The notes beneath the pieces are model-generated. The model did not search any database. It worked only from the letters and a program-made list of their open reading frames with translations, and was not told the DNA's origin. Source: Stentor coeruleus (taxonomy: Eukaryota > Ciliophora > Heterotrichea > Heterotrichida > Stentoridae). From it: 56,800 bases of DNA. This document shows positions 28,945-39,974 of the stretch, piece by piece (within the stretch, counting starts at the first letter, position 1; every line of letters starts with the position of its first letter). A program made the position numbers and the translations under genes. Where the stretch lies: positions 1 to 56,800 of the forward strand of contig MPUH01000405.1 of the NCBI GenBank assembly GCA_001970955.1. Reading direction: 5' to 3'.

Positions 28945-31855
28945 TTAAAAATCAGCATCCCAATCTTTAGGTGCATGATTTTTCGTAATTTCCGGTATTG
29001 GTTCTTTACTTTCCAATTCATAAATCTGTGTTCTTATATCAGGTAAAGTTTCTCCTTCAATATTAACACTAGCCAAATCATCAATAGGGTTACTAATATC
29101 AGGTATATAAGGTGCTTTTACTTGTTTAGCTAAAAACTTATCCCAATTAACCCCAAAAAACCATCCATGTTTCATAACAGATTCACAATTCCCACGCATT
29201 GCAGGGNTATAAGGTGCTTTTACTTGTTTAGCTAAAAACTTATCCCAATTAACCCCAAAAAACCATCCATGTTTCATAACAGATTCACAATTCCCACGCA
29301 TTGCAGGGTTTTTATTAAGAAGTTTCTCTAAAAGACTACGACAACCGAATTTTGTACTGGGCAAAGGTAAACGTAAATTTTCTTCTTGTATACGTTTATA
29401 GATTTTAAATGTATCTTTCTCGTCATCAGCAAAAGGCAAAGAACAAAANGTTTTTATTAAGAAGTTTCTCTAAAAGACTACGACAACCGAATTTTGTACT
29501 GGGCAAAGGTAAAAGTAAATTTTCTTCTTGTATACGTTTATAGATTTTAAATGTATCTTTCTCGTCATCAGCAAAGGGCAAAGAACAAAAGAGGAACTCG
29601 TATAGCATTACCCCAAGACTCCATAGATCAGCTTCTATACCATAACCTGTACCTTTGATGATTTCAGGGGCCATATAGTGCGGCGTTCCCATAACAGTAA
29701 AAGTCCTATTCTTTATAATCTTAGCCGTGCCGAAGTCAATAAGTTTAGGATACCCATCTTCATCAATCATAACATTCTCAGGTTTAAGATCCCTATACAC
29801 AATATGCCTCTCATGCAAAAACTTCAACACCAAAACCAAACACGATATATAAAACACTGACTTATCCTCATCAATCTGCTCAATCTCTCTCATAACATCA
29901 AACAAATCAATCCCCCTAACAAATTCACATAAAAAATACACCCTATGATAATCCTTAAAAGTTTTTACAAGTTTCATAAGCATAGGATGATCTAACTGTA
30001 ACAAAATTTGCCTTTCTAATAAAACATTATCAAAAATTTTATACTCATTAATTTTCCATCTTGATATAGATTTCAAAGCATAAGGGACTTGTTTCTGAAC
30101 ATCATAAACCAAAAAAACTTTACCAAAAGTCCCACGGCCGATTTCTCTAACTAAAGCTAGATCAGAAAACCCAATACCATCATTTTGTAACTCAATTCTT
30201 TTAGTCAATTGTTTTTGTATAGGTTCATCTAATATATTAAAAAAATCTCCTTTACCTAAAGTCCAGCATTTTGTCAGAACTTTAGCCTTAACTGTTGCTG
30301 TTCGTGGCTCATTAAACATTATCGACCTTTCGCCAAAAAAGTCATCTTTAGCTATCATACGCAAATACACATTGTCTTTAAAAACTTCAACCTGACCTTC
30401 TTTTACTATAAAAAAAGACTCTCCAGTATCACCTTGTTGGAAAATAATATCACCAGCTTGAAACTCCACAATTTTCAAATAACTTATTAACCCTTCTAGT
30501 TTTTCTTGTGAAAAAGCTCTAAAAATATTCACTTTTCTTAAAACTGATATTAAATCATTATATGATATTGTTGTCTCCAAATCCCCACCAATACATTTTT
30601 CTACATCTTCTCTTGTAATCACAGCCAAATCCGTATCAGCAGTTGTAACCCAATTTTCTGAATATTTTCCTAGACCTTTTCTTAGTTCAATATCACCAAT
30701 ACAATCAAAAACATTTAATATATTAAATTCACTACGTATTTCCCCTTTAACAACAAAGTAAATTTTTTTCCCTTTTATATCCCCTTTTCTAAAGACAATT
30801 TCATCCTGACCATAAGATTCGATTTTAATAAATTGTAAACATTTTTCATGCTGTATTGGGGATAAACTTTTGAAAACACTACTTCTTTCAAAGGCTATTC
30901 TTTGGCTATTTCTATAAATAATATCTTGGAATTTGCTTCCAAGAACATCATGAAGATCTTCTGAACCTATAGATAAAACTGATAATTTACTTAATGCTTT
31001 TACTGTTGCTGTCCTTTGAGTATTGTAAATAAGTGCTTGTTCACCAAAGAATTCCCCTGGACCTAATTTTCTAATCTCCATGTTTTTGATTGAACATGAT
31101 ACTTGACCTTTTTTTATTATATAGAAAATATCCCCAGGATCATTTTCTTGGATTATTTTATCCCCAGATTTGAAATCTTGGCTTATTAATAAATCGAGCA
31201 TTAAGAGTTTTTGTACTGGGGTCATGATTTTGAATATAGATGAGTTATCTAAAAATGACTTGTTGTCAGAGTATTTTGATTTACTCACTGAATGAATTGC
31301 ATTTTTAAATGCTTCTCGACTTAATACCCATAATGATGATGGCTCAAGGGTTTTTACTGTCCCTGTTCTTAGGGTATCATGAAGTAAAGCTATTTCACCA
31401 AAACATTCACCTTTTGTTAGGACTGATCTTGTTATATCATTTATTATAATCTCTACACTACCAGAGTTGATTATATAAAAATATTGACCTATGGAATATT
31501 GAATAAAAACAGTTTTCCCTTCTTCGTAATTATATAAGTAGAAATTCCTTGTTAAGGCATTGATACTTTTTATTGGTAAAGAGTTAAATAAAAAATGATC
31601 TATTAGGACTTTGCGGATTTCAACTTTTTCTAAAGAATTTTTTTCTCGAGTTTCTAAGGTTCCAGTAATAAGTTCAAAAGCTTCTAGTGAGTATTTTAAT
31701 TGATTATCGAGTAATTCTTTGTATTTACTTCTTTTTCGTTCCATTGATCTAGTGAAGATACTTTTTTTACGTATGCTTAAAGATATATGCGAAGTTGTCA
31801 CTTGTTTAGATTCTACTAATTTGAGCTTTTTGCCTTTGGTTCCTGTGCATCCCAT
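28945..31855 (-). CDS. cGMP-dependent protein kinase with four cNMP-binding domains
   Basis: The gene contains two N-joined duplications (29106-29308 and 29308-29590). Discounting one copy and one N at each leaves a single frame of 888 residues. The N-terminus MGCTGTKGKK fits N-myristoylation (Gly2) with an adjacent palmitoylation Cys3, implying membrane targeting. Four cyclic-nucleotide domains follow (about 75-200, 205-320, 325-435, 440-555). Domains 1, 2 and 4 have FGE...RT-x-TVK phosphate cassettes with the Thr that favours cGMP; domain 3 lacks it (degenerate). The AGC kinase domain begins near 575: GRGTFGKV, Lys about 592, YRDLKPEN (Asp about 688), IDFGTAK, GTPHYMAPE. An AGC C-tail ends KDWDADF. 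Four domains with a dead third match apicomplexan PKG. Confidence 0.9.
29106..29308. repeat. 101-bp direct duplication around a single N
   Basis: Positions 29106-29206 and 29208-29308 are identical, with N at 29207. It duplicates part of the PKG kinase domain C-lobe. Assembly artefact is the likely cause. Confidence 0.9.
29308..29590. repeat. 141-bp near-identical duplication around a single N
   Basis: Positions 29308-29448 and 29450-29590 flank N at 29449. The copies differ at two bases, one of which changes a residue (EENLRLPL versus EENLLLPL). It abuts the 101-bp duplication, so a short contig overlapped both neighbours. The mismatches may be allelic or sequencing error. Confidence 0.9.
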
Positions 31856-32730
31856 AATTATGATGTAATAGTTAAACGTTTATTACTTGCAATGGCTAGA
31901 ATAAATTCAATTATTATGCATAAACTAATAAAAGGATTATTTTAGAAGATCTTAATATTTCCCTAGCAAAAAAAGTAGTAATTTTGATTACCAAATTTTA
32001 TGTTAAAGTGCATCCTCCCGCATTAGGATATACAATTTTCATTCACCTACTCTTTTCTATTGCTCAAATAATTTAAATTTTAACCTTCGACCTTCTGATG
32101 GCTGAAAATTAAAGTGCATTTAATATAAAGAACTCGTTTTAAACAAATCCTTTATAGTCTCCTTTATAGTTTTCAATATAAAAGTAGGCTAATTAATGAC
32201 CCTAGACTTGTGTTTATATAAATCCTATCATGAAGACTAATTTTTTCATATCATATTCTTATCAAGCATCTTTAAATATTATAATCTAATCCTCATTTAG
32301 TTTTCTCTACATAAAACCTACTCCTAAAATGCAGTTTCCACACAGACAAAAAAAATATTATAAAATTTACCTTTAAGACCTCCATACAAAATGGTTCTCC
32401 ATATGCCGATTTGCTTTTATAATCATATCAAAATCCTCTGAAACTGTAACTTTTCTCCTATCTTATCTCTAAAAATTATTAAAACCTTAAACTCTTATAA
32501 ACCAAAAATATATCCTTCACACATAAACCAAAAACCTTCCTCATATTCCAAATATCTTATCATAAAAATATCAATATACCTAACCCTACAATAAAAAAAA
32601 AACATAAAATTCTCATACAAACAAAACCAAAACCTATAAAAATCTTAATAAAATATTCTCCTTCCTTCATCATCCTATCAATATTCTACCCACACAATCA
32701 TAAAATTACTATCATCAAGTCAAATAAAAA
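31856..32730. other. divergent promoter region
   Basis: Nearly 880 bp between the starts of PKG (minus) and the FAM135-type gene (plus). The last 450 bp before 32731 are C-rich and almost free of G on the plus strand; the 60 bases 32581-32640 hold 13 C and no G. No open frame or RNA gene. Confidence 0.6.
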
Positions 32731-34854
32731 ATGTCACTAAGAGCTATAGTTGAGATTGTAGTCCATCTCGAGAGCTTTAGAAACATCGATTTATTCCAAC
32801 AAGGTCTTTATTACTTACAATTTGAAATTTTCCACACAATGAGTGGGAAGAAATTCTCAGCTAGTCCTTATAATATCTATTCATCAGATAACCCTCCTAA
32901 GAATTCTGTTCGAATCCCAGGGCAGGTTATAGACATTTTCTACAACTCCCAAGCATTTTATATAAAATACTGCGACGAAGATGTGGATTTAAACGAAATT
33001 GCCGTGTTTAGAACAGAAGTTGAAGTCAATAATGAATCTGAAATTCCTTATTTGACCATACAATGCAATCTTATGTATTGTGATTTAGGTGGAAGAATTA
33101 CAGGTAAAATGCTTAAGTCAATTATGGATAACCCCCCAGGATTTACTAAAGAAGCAAGTTTAGAGATACAAGTTTTGAATTATATAGAAGGAGTGAATCA
33201 GTTTGTCCCTATAATATTTGATGACTCACATTTTTGCCTTATGAATTCAACTATACATGTTTTGTTGATTGATTTTAGGTTTAGACCGACACCTATGGTT
33301 AGTAGTATTGAAGAAAATACTCAAGGGCCGAATAAACCAGCACAAGAACTTAATATCCCAATGACCCTAGCTGAGATTTTTTTCCCTCCAGGTGTTGATG
33401 CAACATCTGAACTTATTGACCAAATACATGAAAAATATATCCGCCTTCTGACTATTGTCCATAACAAAAACATGAGACTAATCCGTGAATGGGAAGAGTA
33501 TCTGAAAATCGGTCAAGTAAATCAAACCGTCAAATCTGTAATCCCCCTTGAATCCCTTTCTTTAGATTCTACTAGAGACTCTATAAAGTCAAGGTCTGAA
33601 CCATTTAGTTCAACCTTAGAAGGTCTGGACTTATCTAAAATTGCAGAAAAAATCCTATTAAAAATACAAGAAATGGCTGGAAACATGCATTATCTCTTAT
33701 ATAATTTTATTCAAGTCCTACAAAAAGCAACAAAACATATAGCAATTTCTCTTATGTATGATTATAACACAAGGCTTAAAGATCGTTGGGGAGAAAGCAT
33801 ATTCCGTAAAGTATGCCAAGTTGATAACTATAATCAATTAGGTGAACAAAACTTAGCTTCGATACACAAATCAGCATCAAGAAGCTTAAGATCATCAGAA
33901 TATTATCAAAATATGGAAGAAATCCCCATATCAGTTGTTGGGTATTTCCCTAAACCTGAATTCCACCCAATATTATTCATGGATGTATATTCAATAGCTA
34001 AGAATATTGATAATGATTATGACCCATCTTGGGTTAAATTTACATATAATCGAACTAAAGCTACACATTTGATTGTGTTTGTTCATGGGTTTCAAGGGAA
34101 TTCTTTTGATGTTAGGCTTATAAGAAATCAGGTAGCTTTATGTAGACCAGATACTATATTGATGTGTTCTCATATGAATGAAGGGGAGACTGAAGGGAAT
34201 ATTTTACAAATGGGGGAAAGGCTTTCTGAAGAGGTTGTACAATATATAAATGAATGGTGTCCTAAAAACTCATTAGAAAAAATTTCGTTTATTGGACATT
34301 CCCTTGGAGGGTTGATTATAAGAGCGAGTTTGCCGTATTTGACTGCATATCAGAATAAGTTCCAGTTTTTTATTACTTTTTCTTCACCACATTTGGGGTA
34401 TATGTACAACACTTCTAAAATTGTTGATGCAGGCATGTGGATAATAAAAAAGTGGAAAAAAAGCGAATGCCTTAAACAGCTTTCTATGACAGATAACACA
34501 GATTCTAAAGCTTCTTTTTTGTATTCACTAAGTTTAGCTCAAGGTATTGAATGGTTTAAATATATAGCATTTGTTGGAGCACATCAAGATAGTTATGCAC
34601 CATTTGAAAGTGCCCGTATTGAAGTTGGCCCAAAAGCTTCAAATGATGCAAAGGGCCGTCTTTATATAGAAATGGCTAGTAATATTTTAAGTCGTATCAC
34701 AGCTAATAAACTCTATCGAATTGACGTAAACCTCAAATTGAAAAAGAAAAATTTAGATAGTATGATTGGAAGAGCTGCACATATTCAAATGCTTGACAAT
34801 AATATCTTAGTTCAAATGGTCCTACACTGTTGTGCGCATTTCTTTCAGTATTAA
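32731..34854 (+). CDS. FAM135-type protein with lipase-like alpha/beta hydrolase domain
   Basis: A 707-residue protein, ATG to TAA. The N-terminal about 150 residues (IVEIVVHLESFRNIDLFQQG, then a beta-rich stretch) match the N-terminal domain typical of FAM135 proteins. A helical middle (about 220-380) leads to a C-terminal DUF676-type alpha/beta hydrolase from about residue 445: HLIVFVHGFQGNSFDVRLI, then the nucleophile elbow GHSLGG with Ser524, Asp620 in AHQDSYAPF and a candidate His684 in GRAAHIQML. A complete triad suggests a working hydrolase, perhaps on lipid or ester substrates; the family's substrate is not settled. No signal peptide, so it is probably cytosolic or membrane-peripheral. 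Confidence 0.88.
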   Translation: MSLRAIVEIVVHLESFRNIDLFQQGLYYLQFEIFHTMSGKKFSASPYNIYSSDNPPKNSVRIPGQVIDIFYNSQAFYIKYCDEDVDLNEIAVFRTEVEVNNESEIPYLTIQCNLMYCDLGGRITGKMLKSIMDNPPGFTKEASLEIQVLNYIEGVNQFVPIIFDDSHFCLMNSTIHVLLIDFRFRPTPMVSSIEENTQGPNKPAQELNIPMTLAEIFFPPGVDATSELIDQIHEKYIRLLTIVHNKNMRLIREWEEYLKIGQVNQTVKSVIPLESLSLDSTRDSIKSRSEPFSSTLEGLDLSKIAEKILLKIQEMAGNMHYLLYNFIQVLQKATKHIAISLMYDYNTRLKDRWGESIFRKVCQVDNYNQLGEQNLASIHKSASRSLRSSEYYQNMEEIPISVVGYFPKPEFHPILFMDVYSIAKNIDNDYDPSWVKFTYNRTKATHLIVFVHGFQGNSFDVRLIRNQVALCRPDTILMCSHMNEGETEGNILQMGERLSEEVVQYINEWCPKNSLEKISFIGHSLGGLIIRASLPYLTAYQNKFQFFITFSSPHLGYMYNTSKIVDAGMWIIKKWKKSECLKQLSMTDNTDSKASFLYSLSLAQGIEWFKYIAFVGAHQDSYAPFESARIEVGPKASNDAKGRLYIEMASNILSRITANKLYRIDVNLKLKKKNLDSMIGRAAHIQMLDNNILVQMVLHCCAHFFQY

Positions 34855-35210
34855 ATCTAGCTTATGCTTAAGTTTCCTTTTTATTAACTATTTCCTTACT
34901 TTCTTAGAACTTTATTTTTTTGATTCTGGAGGCAAGTTAATTACCTCGATGATGGGAAATCATTTTGATAATTCACTAAATTATCCTTAGACTTTATTTT
35001 TGTGATGAAGTTTTTGAATTATATCTGAATGTGTGTTTTTATAGACTCAATAACTTAGTTTTTGAGGATATTATCGCATGTTAGTAGTAATTTTTTTATT
35101 TTCATCATCCTTTATTCAAATGATTTATGCTATATTCTAGATTTTCAAGAAACATTTTTTTGATTGCAGGCTTTTGTCAGTATCATATATTGTCAATACT
35201 AATGGATAGT

Positions 35211-35465
35211 CTAAACATTGAGTACTTCATTAATACAAGATTCAGAGCGGACTTTATCTCTTATGACTTTTTTCATGTTTTAAACTTCCAGAAATGAATC
35301 AGTTGTAACAAAATACATACTGGCAGTCCTGTCGGTATACAGAACATGAATTTTTGTATAATATACTTCTAAATCGATGCCAGCATAAAGTACAGATTGA
35401 CTTGTATCCGCATACTGTTATACAAAAAGAATATGCATATATTTGTACAAAAAATCGCATTCCAT
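35211..35465 (-). pseudogene. coding-like relic
   Basis: A minus-strand frame from an ATG at 35465 reads through a TAA at about position 16 of the frame, then 46 codons with balanced amino-acid use (YAGIDLEVYYTKIHVLY, TASMYFVTTDSFLEV), a TAA at 35280-35282, and about 22 more codons (KKVIRDKVRSE) to TAG at 35211. Neither stop can be removed by a 15- or 16-nt GT-AG intron. The composition is unlike the flanking AT-rich DNA. It is most simply a decayed gene piece; the family is not recognised. Confidence 0.35.
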
Positions 35466-35799
35466 TTTATCAGAAGAAGTGAGAAAATATAATAAATAAA
35501 ATCTTATTTTTACTAATAATTTCTCCTATACCTAAATACTACTTCCTATATATAAATATCATAAAATCCAAACTTTACAAGTATTAAATCAGTAATTGGG
35601 AAATTTTTAGTATAAAAATGTGTGGTCTTTAAAGTTTTATATATACTCTATCTTTAGGTTTCATATAAAATTCGCTTTCAGATAAGCTTGTAACTAGAGA
35701 TTCCTGATATTTTTTCCTCAAACTAAATTTTTATTAAGATTATTTTCCTCAAAGTCCTAACTTTACTACTAAACTATTTTTATATTTGTTCATAAAATT

Positions 35800-35829
35800 G
35801 CTAGAATAATGATATAATATTATACTAGC
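35800..35829. repeat. imperfect hairpin
   Basis: GCTAGAATAAT and ATTATACTAGC pair over 11 bp with one mismatch around an 8-base loop. It lies between convergent genes. Function unknown. Confidence 0.5.
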
Positions 35830-36288
35830 AGCTATTATTTTTTGTATCTTCGTTAATTTGAGATAACTATTTATAAAGCACTTTGGTCTAAGAAAAATTC
35901 TATAACTATCCAAATTACACTATCCCATATTAAAATACATAAAAAGTAAATCATAAATACATCATTAATCTATCACAATTAGCAAAAAAAAATTGATATA
36001 AAATAAATCTTCAAAACATTGTATATTATTTATGTAATTTTATACAAAAAATATTCAAAACCTCTAATTAAAAACTTATTCAAGGATGTTTATTATAATA
36101 ATTTTTTGTATATTTTAGATTTTTCTCACAAGATATGAAGATGATAGAGTTTTAAGAAATTGTATTGTATAATAGAATAGAATAATATAAGAAGTATATA
36201 AAAAACATTTAAGGGTTATGAAAATACTTGATTTTTTTTCCTAAAAAGGTTTGGGATATATATAATAAATTATCTAGTTTCTAGGGTT

Positions 36289-37195
36289 TTAATTCTTGTA
36301 AATACTACATTTTAGTGTCTGTTCTACATATCTACCGCATGATAAACACTTAAAAGTGTTTTCCAAAACTGGGAAATCCACAACTATCTTGTGATCCTCC
36401 CTAAGACATTTAGCACATAGCACAACATGTCCGCAAGGTAAAAAAATTACATCTTTGCTATTGGTTTTGCATTGAATGCACTCAAACTGTTGAAAATTCT
36501 TTTCTAGTACGTTGAAATCATTATAAAGGGTTCTTATTTTTCTCTTAAAAGTATGCAAATGCTTAGTTTTTTTCTTACATTGTGTAGCAATGTTTTCACA
36601 CTTAGAAAATAAAGCTTTAGAAGTATTATTTACACTTTGTATATTGGTTAAAAAAATTCTAGATGTGTTTCTAAGTATATCTTGGCAAGATTTTAAATTG
36701 CTGATGTATTGTGTGTATTTTTCTAGAGAATTTCCTAGTACTTCTTGGATTTCAAATTTATACAAACCGAGTAAACTTGAGTTTCTGAAAGGTATAATGA
36801 AAAATATTGAATCTAGGTAAAGAAGTGATGTTGCTATTATAAGTTTGTTTTGGGATATTAGAAAACCTTGTATTTGTGAGAGTAAAGAATTGGAAGCTAG
36901 CTGGTCATCGGTTTTATCTAGGAATGCTAGTAAACCTTTCTCGATATTTTTCGGGTTAGTTATTTCGTAATAATCGATATTCANTGGAAGCTAGCTGGTC
37001 ATCGGTTTTATCTAGGAATGCTAGTAAACCTTTCTCGATATTTTTCGGGTTAGTTATTTCGTAATAATCGATATTCAGTATGCAGTCTAGTTCAAGAAAA
37101 GATGGAAGTGAATTCAAACCGTATTTTGAAATAATCTTAACTGTTATTATGTGACTTGGGAGGATTAAGTTTATCAGTCCTAAACTTTCGGCCAT
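36289..37195 (-). CDS. RING-finger protein, split by an assembly artefact
   Basis: Discounting one 93-bp copy plus the N at 36984 leaves a continuous 270-residue frame from the ATG at 37195 (MAESLGLINL) to the TAG at 36289. The N-terminal half is helical and hydrophobic in parts (SIFFIIPF near 135). A middle coiled-coil-like region with Cys residues follows. The C-terminal RING is of C3HC4 type: CIQC, CGHVVLCAKC, then CLSC before the basic end. RING fingers of this single C-terminal type act as E3 ubiquitin ligases, often with the fold closing near the C-terminus as here. Substrate unknown. The TTG-started frame at 36765 is internal. Confidence 0.75.
36891..37077. repeat. 93-bp direct duplication around a single N
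   Basis: Positions 36891-36983 and 36985-37077 are identical, with N at 36984. It interrupts the RING gene. Likely assembly artefact. Confidence 0.9.
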
Positions 37196-37736
37196 AGTTA
37201 AATTTTATAAGCGTTTTAATTGATAAAGTAAATAATATTTTTTTTGATATTTATCATGTATTTTTGTAACAGTTTTTACATATGTGTAATTTGAAGTAGT
37301 GGGTATATAATCAGTATTAAAAATTAAGACTAACGATATTATATAGCAAAAAAACTTTTCTATCAGAAAAAACTCAATTAAATTTAAGTATTTCAGAAAG
37401 TTTTGACAAATCAATATTTTCATACTGAATGACTATAATTTAGTCTACAATCTTTTTTATTAGTACTTTTACCTTTTACTTTTGATTTTACATTCACATG
37501 AAATATTTTTAAAGCATAAATGAGAGCAATGTAAAAATCTAAATATTTTAATTTCTATAATCACTTAAAAACAGATATCCCATACTCAAATATCATGGAT
37601 AATCATAAACCTTAATCAAATCATCAAAAACACCAAACAACCTTCCTTATAATCTAAAAAATACTTTATAAAAACTCAATATCTAATATTAAACTCACTA
37701 AATCATCAAATCCAACACAAATTTTTTATCCTAATT
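37196..37736. other. intergenic region between two minus-strand genes
   Basis: It holds a 72-codon minus-strand ATG frame (37205-37423) that is Leu/Ile/Phe/Tyr-rich with no domain; I do not regard it as established. From about 37540 to 37736 the plus strand is C-rich and G-poor, the 3' flank of the next gene. Confidence 0.45.
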
Positions 37737-39974
37737 TTACTTTTTAACAACAAAGCATGATTGGAAACCTAAATTATCTTTCAAATCAGGTATCCTTGGA
37801 TATGCCATAAAAACAGCATTTTTCGTATGATAATACGTATCACCTTTCAACCCATAAAACTGATTAGGATTATACGAAAGCATATAAATTTCATCTTTAT
37901 CATTCTCTTCCTGTATTTTTTCATCTGAAAAAATCCCATTAAATTGAAAACCTTTCGAATATTCAATACACTTTATATAACTAAACTCATCAGTACTTGT
38001 AGACTTTGTGCTCATATTCTCAGAATAAACTTTTTTCTCATGGGCATATGAGTTTATAGAATCCCCATCATAAGCATTATCCCCAACATAATCATCATGT
38101 TTAATCTCAGTTTCAAATTCATCTAAATTTTCATATTCAAGTCCATTTGTCGCATTCTTAGCATTACGAGTATTTATTATGTTTTTAATATTTTGTCCAA
38201 GAATTTTTTTTCTCAATTTTTTATCTTTAAAGTTTTGCCCATAGTTTTTATACCTAATATTTCCAGTTTTTTTATTAGATAAACTCATTGAGTTTGAGCT
38301 TTCTTCAATAAGCCCTAGTTTTTTTTGTACTCGGCTTTTTGGTGGAGAGTTTGACCTTGTTATTAATTTAGGGTTTTGTGTTGAAGATAATGATGAATTT
38401 AATGTATCTTCAAAGTTTGGGAAATCATTTGGATAACCTTCGTTTATTATGTATGGGATTTGGGAGTTGTTAAGGTTACCTCGCTTTTTGTTAGATAATT
38501 TTATAGAATCTAAAAAGGATTTTTCATCAAATTTGCTTTGGGTTTTTAGATCAGATGATGAGTCAAAATTTTCTTCGATGCTGTCTTGGATAATCCCTCG
38601 TTTTTTACCAAGGCGATGCTTTAGGAGTATAATTTTATGGTCCTTGTCTTCGATGAGTTTTATGAGTTTTTCTATAGAATTTTGATGCTCTTGTAATCTT
38701 TGGTTTTGCTCGATTATTTCAAGTTGCCATGTGTTATTTTCTTTTTGCAGACGGTCTTTTTCTTTTTTAATGCTTTCATACTCTGATGTGGAAATTTTAC
38801 AGTCATGATCAACTTTGATTAATGAGGACGACATGAGCTCGATTTCATTTCTCAGCATTTCAACTTCGTTTGCCAATAAGTTTTTTTCATTTTCAAGTGT
38901 TTCGACGACATTGAATTTCGATCCAAAATTCTCTTTATATCTATCAATAGATATAAAAGCGCTATTTAGCTGATAATGAAGTTTTTCTAAATTTTTCGCT
39001 TGGTCTTCAAAAGCTTTAGGGTCAATATATTCTCCAGTTGTTTGAGCAAAATTATCCTCAGTGTTTTTTTTGGCTCTTATTAAATCAGCTATTCTTTTTG
39101 CTGTGAATTTTTGTAGTAAAGTGAATTTTTTCGATAATATTAGAGGAATATCTGATGGATCTAAACCTATAAAATCTCCGTTTTTTATTTCTGGGATATT
39201 AAATTCTTGGTTCATAGAATTCCATATTTCCCATAAGAAATCTACAGTACCCTGGCTATAAGTGTCTCTTAGTTCTTTTGTCCTAGATTTTAAGTATCGT
39301 ATTTCGTTTTCGTTTTTTCCAAAGATCTCTTCGAGGTCTTTTTCTATTTGGTCCATCTCAAGTTTTTTGTTATTTTTCAAAGATTCTATATTAGATTGAA
39401 GCTTTTTTGATTCAATTTCTAGAGTTGTGATGGTTTTTTTTAGAGTTTCGATGGTTGATTCATCAGCAGATCGTTTTGAAGCAGAGCATTTTAATATATC
39501 TTTACTATTTTCTAATAAATGTATGCATATTTGCATTAACCCTCTACGTAAATCTGAGTCATACTTTTTCACTTCCGGCATAATATCTTCTAAGCATTTT
39601 TCCCATAGTGCCAAATTATCTTCAAGTGTTTCTATAGAAAATATTTTCTTTATCCTTAACTCATACGATTCTACCCTTTCAGTTATATCTGAGTAATCAA
39701 ATGTTTTTGTAGGAGTATAAAAATCATAACTTGTTGGAAGAGAAAGGATTGTAGTGTTTTCTGTATTAAGAGATTGAGCAGTTCTAGGAGGTTGTCTTGT
39801 GAAAAATTTCTGACATGTACTTTTTTCTTGATCTTCTATAATTGGATAAGCTGCATATGGATGGATACAAGTTGTGTCGTTGTGTGTGTAGGAATTTGGG
39901 GCTAATGGGGGGAGGTTTGATTTAGGAGAAACAGAGAGTCTTCTAAATCTTATGAGTTTTTTGTCTTTTTTCAT
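37737..39974 (-). CDS. long coiled-coil protein
   Basis: A 745-residue protein, ATG to TAA. Residues 1-100 are basic and Pro/Thr-rich. Residues about 100-165 are helical (WEKCLEDIMPEVKKYDSDLRRGL). Residues about 170-235 and 330-465 are strong coiled coils rich in Glu/Lys/Leu, including LENEKNLLANEVEMLRNEIE. The last 270 residues are Ser/Asn-rich and low in complexity, ending with a compact segment (QFYGLKGDTYYHTKNAVFM) that may be a small folded tail. No enzymatic motif is present. It is likely a cytoskeletal or basal-body type scaffold (inference from architecture). Family not recognised. Confidence 0.78.
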   Translation of the reverse strand: MKKDKKLIRFRRLSVSPKSNLPPLAPNSYTHNDTTCIHPYAAYPIIEDQEKSTCQKFFTRQPPRTAQSLNTENTTILSLPTSYDFYTPTKTFDYSDITERVESYELRIKKIFSIETLEDNLALWEKCLEDIMPEVKKYDSDLRRGLMQICIHLLENSKDILKCSASKRSADESTIETLKKTITTLEIESKKLQSNIESLKNNKKLEMDQIEKDLEEIFGKNENEIRYLKSRTKELRDTYSQGTVDFLWEIWNSMNQEFNIPEIKNGDFIGLDPSDIPLILSKKFTLLQKFTAKRIADLIRAKKNTEDNFAQTTGEYIDPKAFEDQAKNLEKLHYQLNSAFISIDRYKENFGSKFNVVETLENEKNLLANEVEMLRNEIELMSSSLIKVDHDCKISTSEYESIKKEKDRLQKENNTWQLEIIEQNQRLQEHQNSIEKLIKLIEDKDHKIILLKHRLGKKRGIIQDSIEENFDSSSDLKTQSKFDEKSFLDSIKLSNKKRGNLNNSQIPYIINEGYPNDFPNFEDTLNSSLSSTQNPKLITRSNSPPKSRVQKKLGLIEESSNSMSLSNKKTGNIRYKNYGQNFKDKKLRKKILGQNIKNIINTRNAKNATNGLEYENLDEFETEIKHDDYVGDNAYDGDSINSYAHEKKVYSENMSTKSTSTDEFSYIKCIEYSKGFQFNGIFSDEKIQEENDKDEIYMLSYNPNQFYGLKGDTYYHTKNAVFMAYPRIPDLKDNLGFQSCFVVKK

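Larger units (their letters stand above)
34855..36288. other. intergenic region between convergent genes
   Basis: About 1.4 kb between the FAM135-type and RING genes. It holds a coding-like relic on the minus strand (35211-35465) and an imperfect hairpin (35800-35829). The rest is AT-rich with no visible gene. Confidence 0.5.

Noticed and set aside
28945-31855. Reading PKG as a pseudogene or as two genes
   Set aside because: The breaks coincide exactly with N-joined duplications, and discounting one copy at each gives an uninterrupted frame with an intact kinase core.
37205-37423. 72-codon minus-strand ATG frame
   Set aside because: Strong Leu/Ile/Phe/Tyr bias typical of AT-rich spacer; no motif and no support from context.
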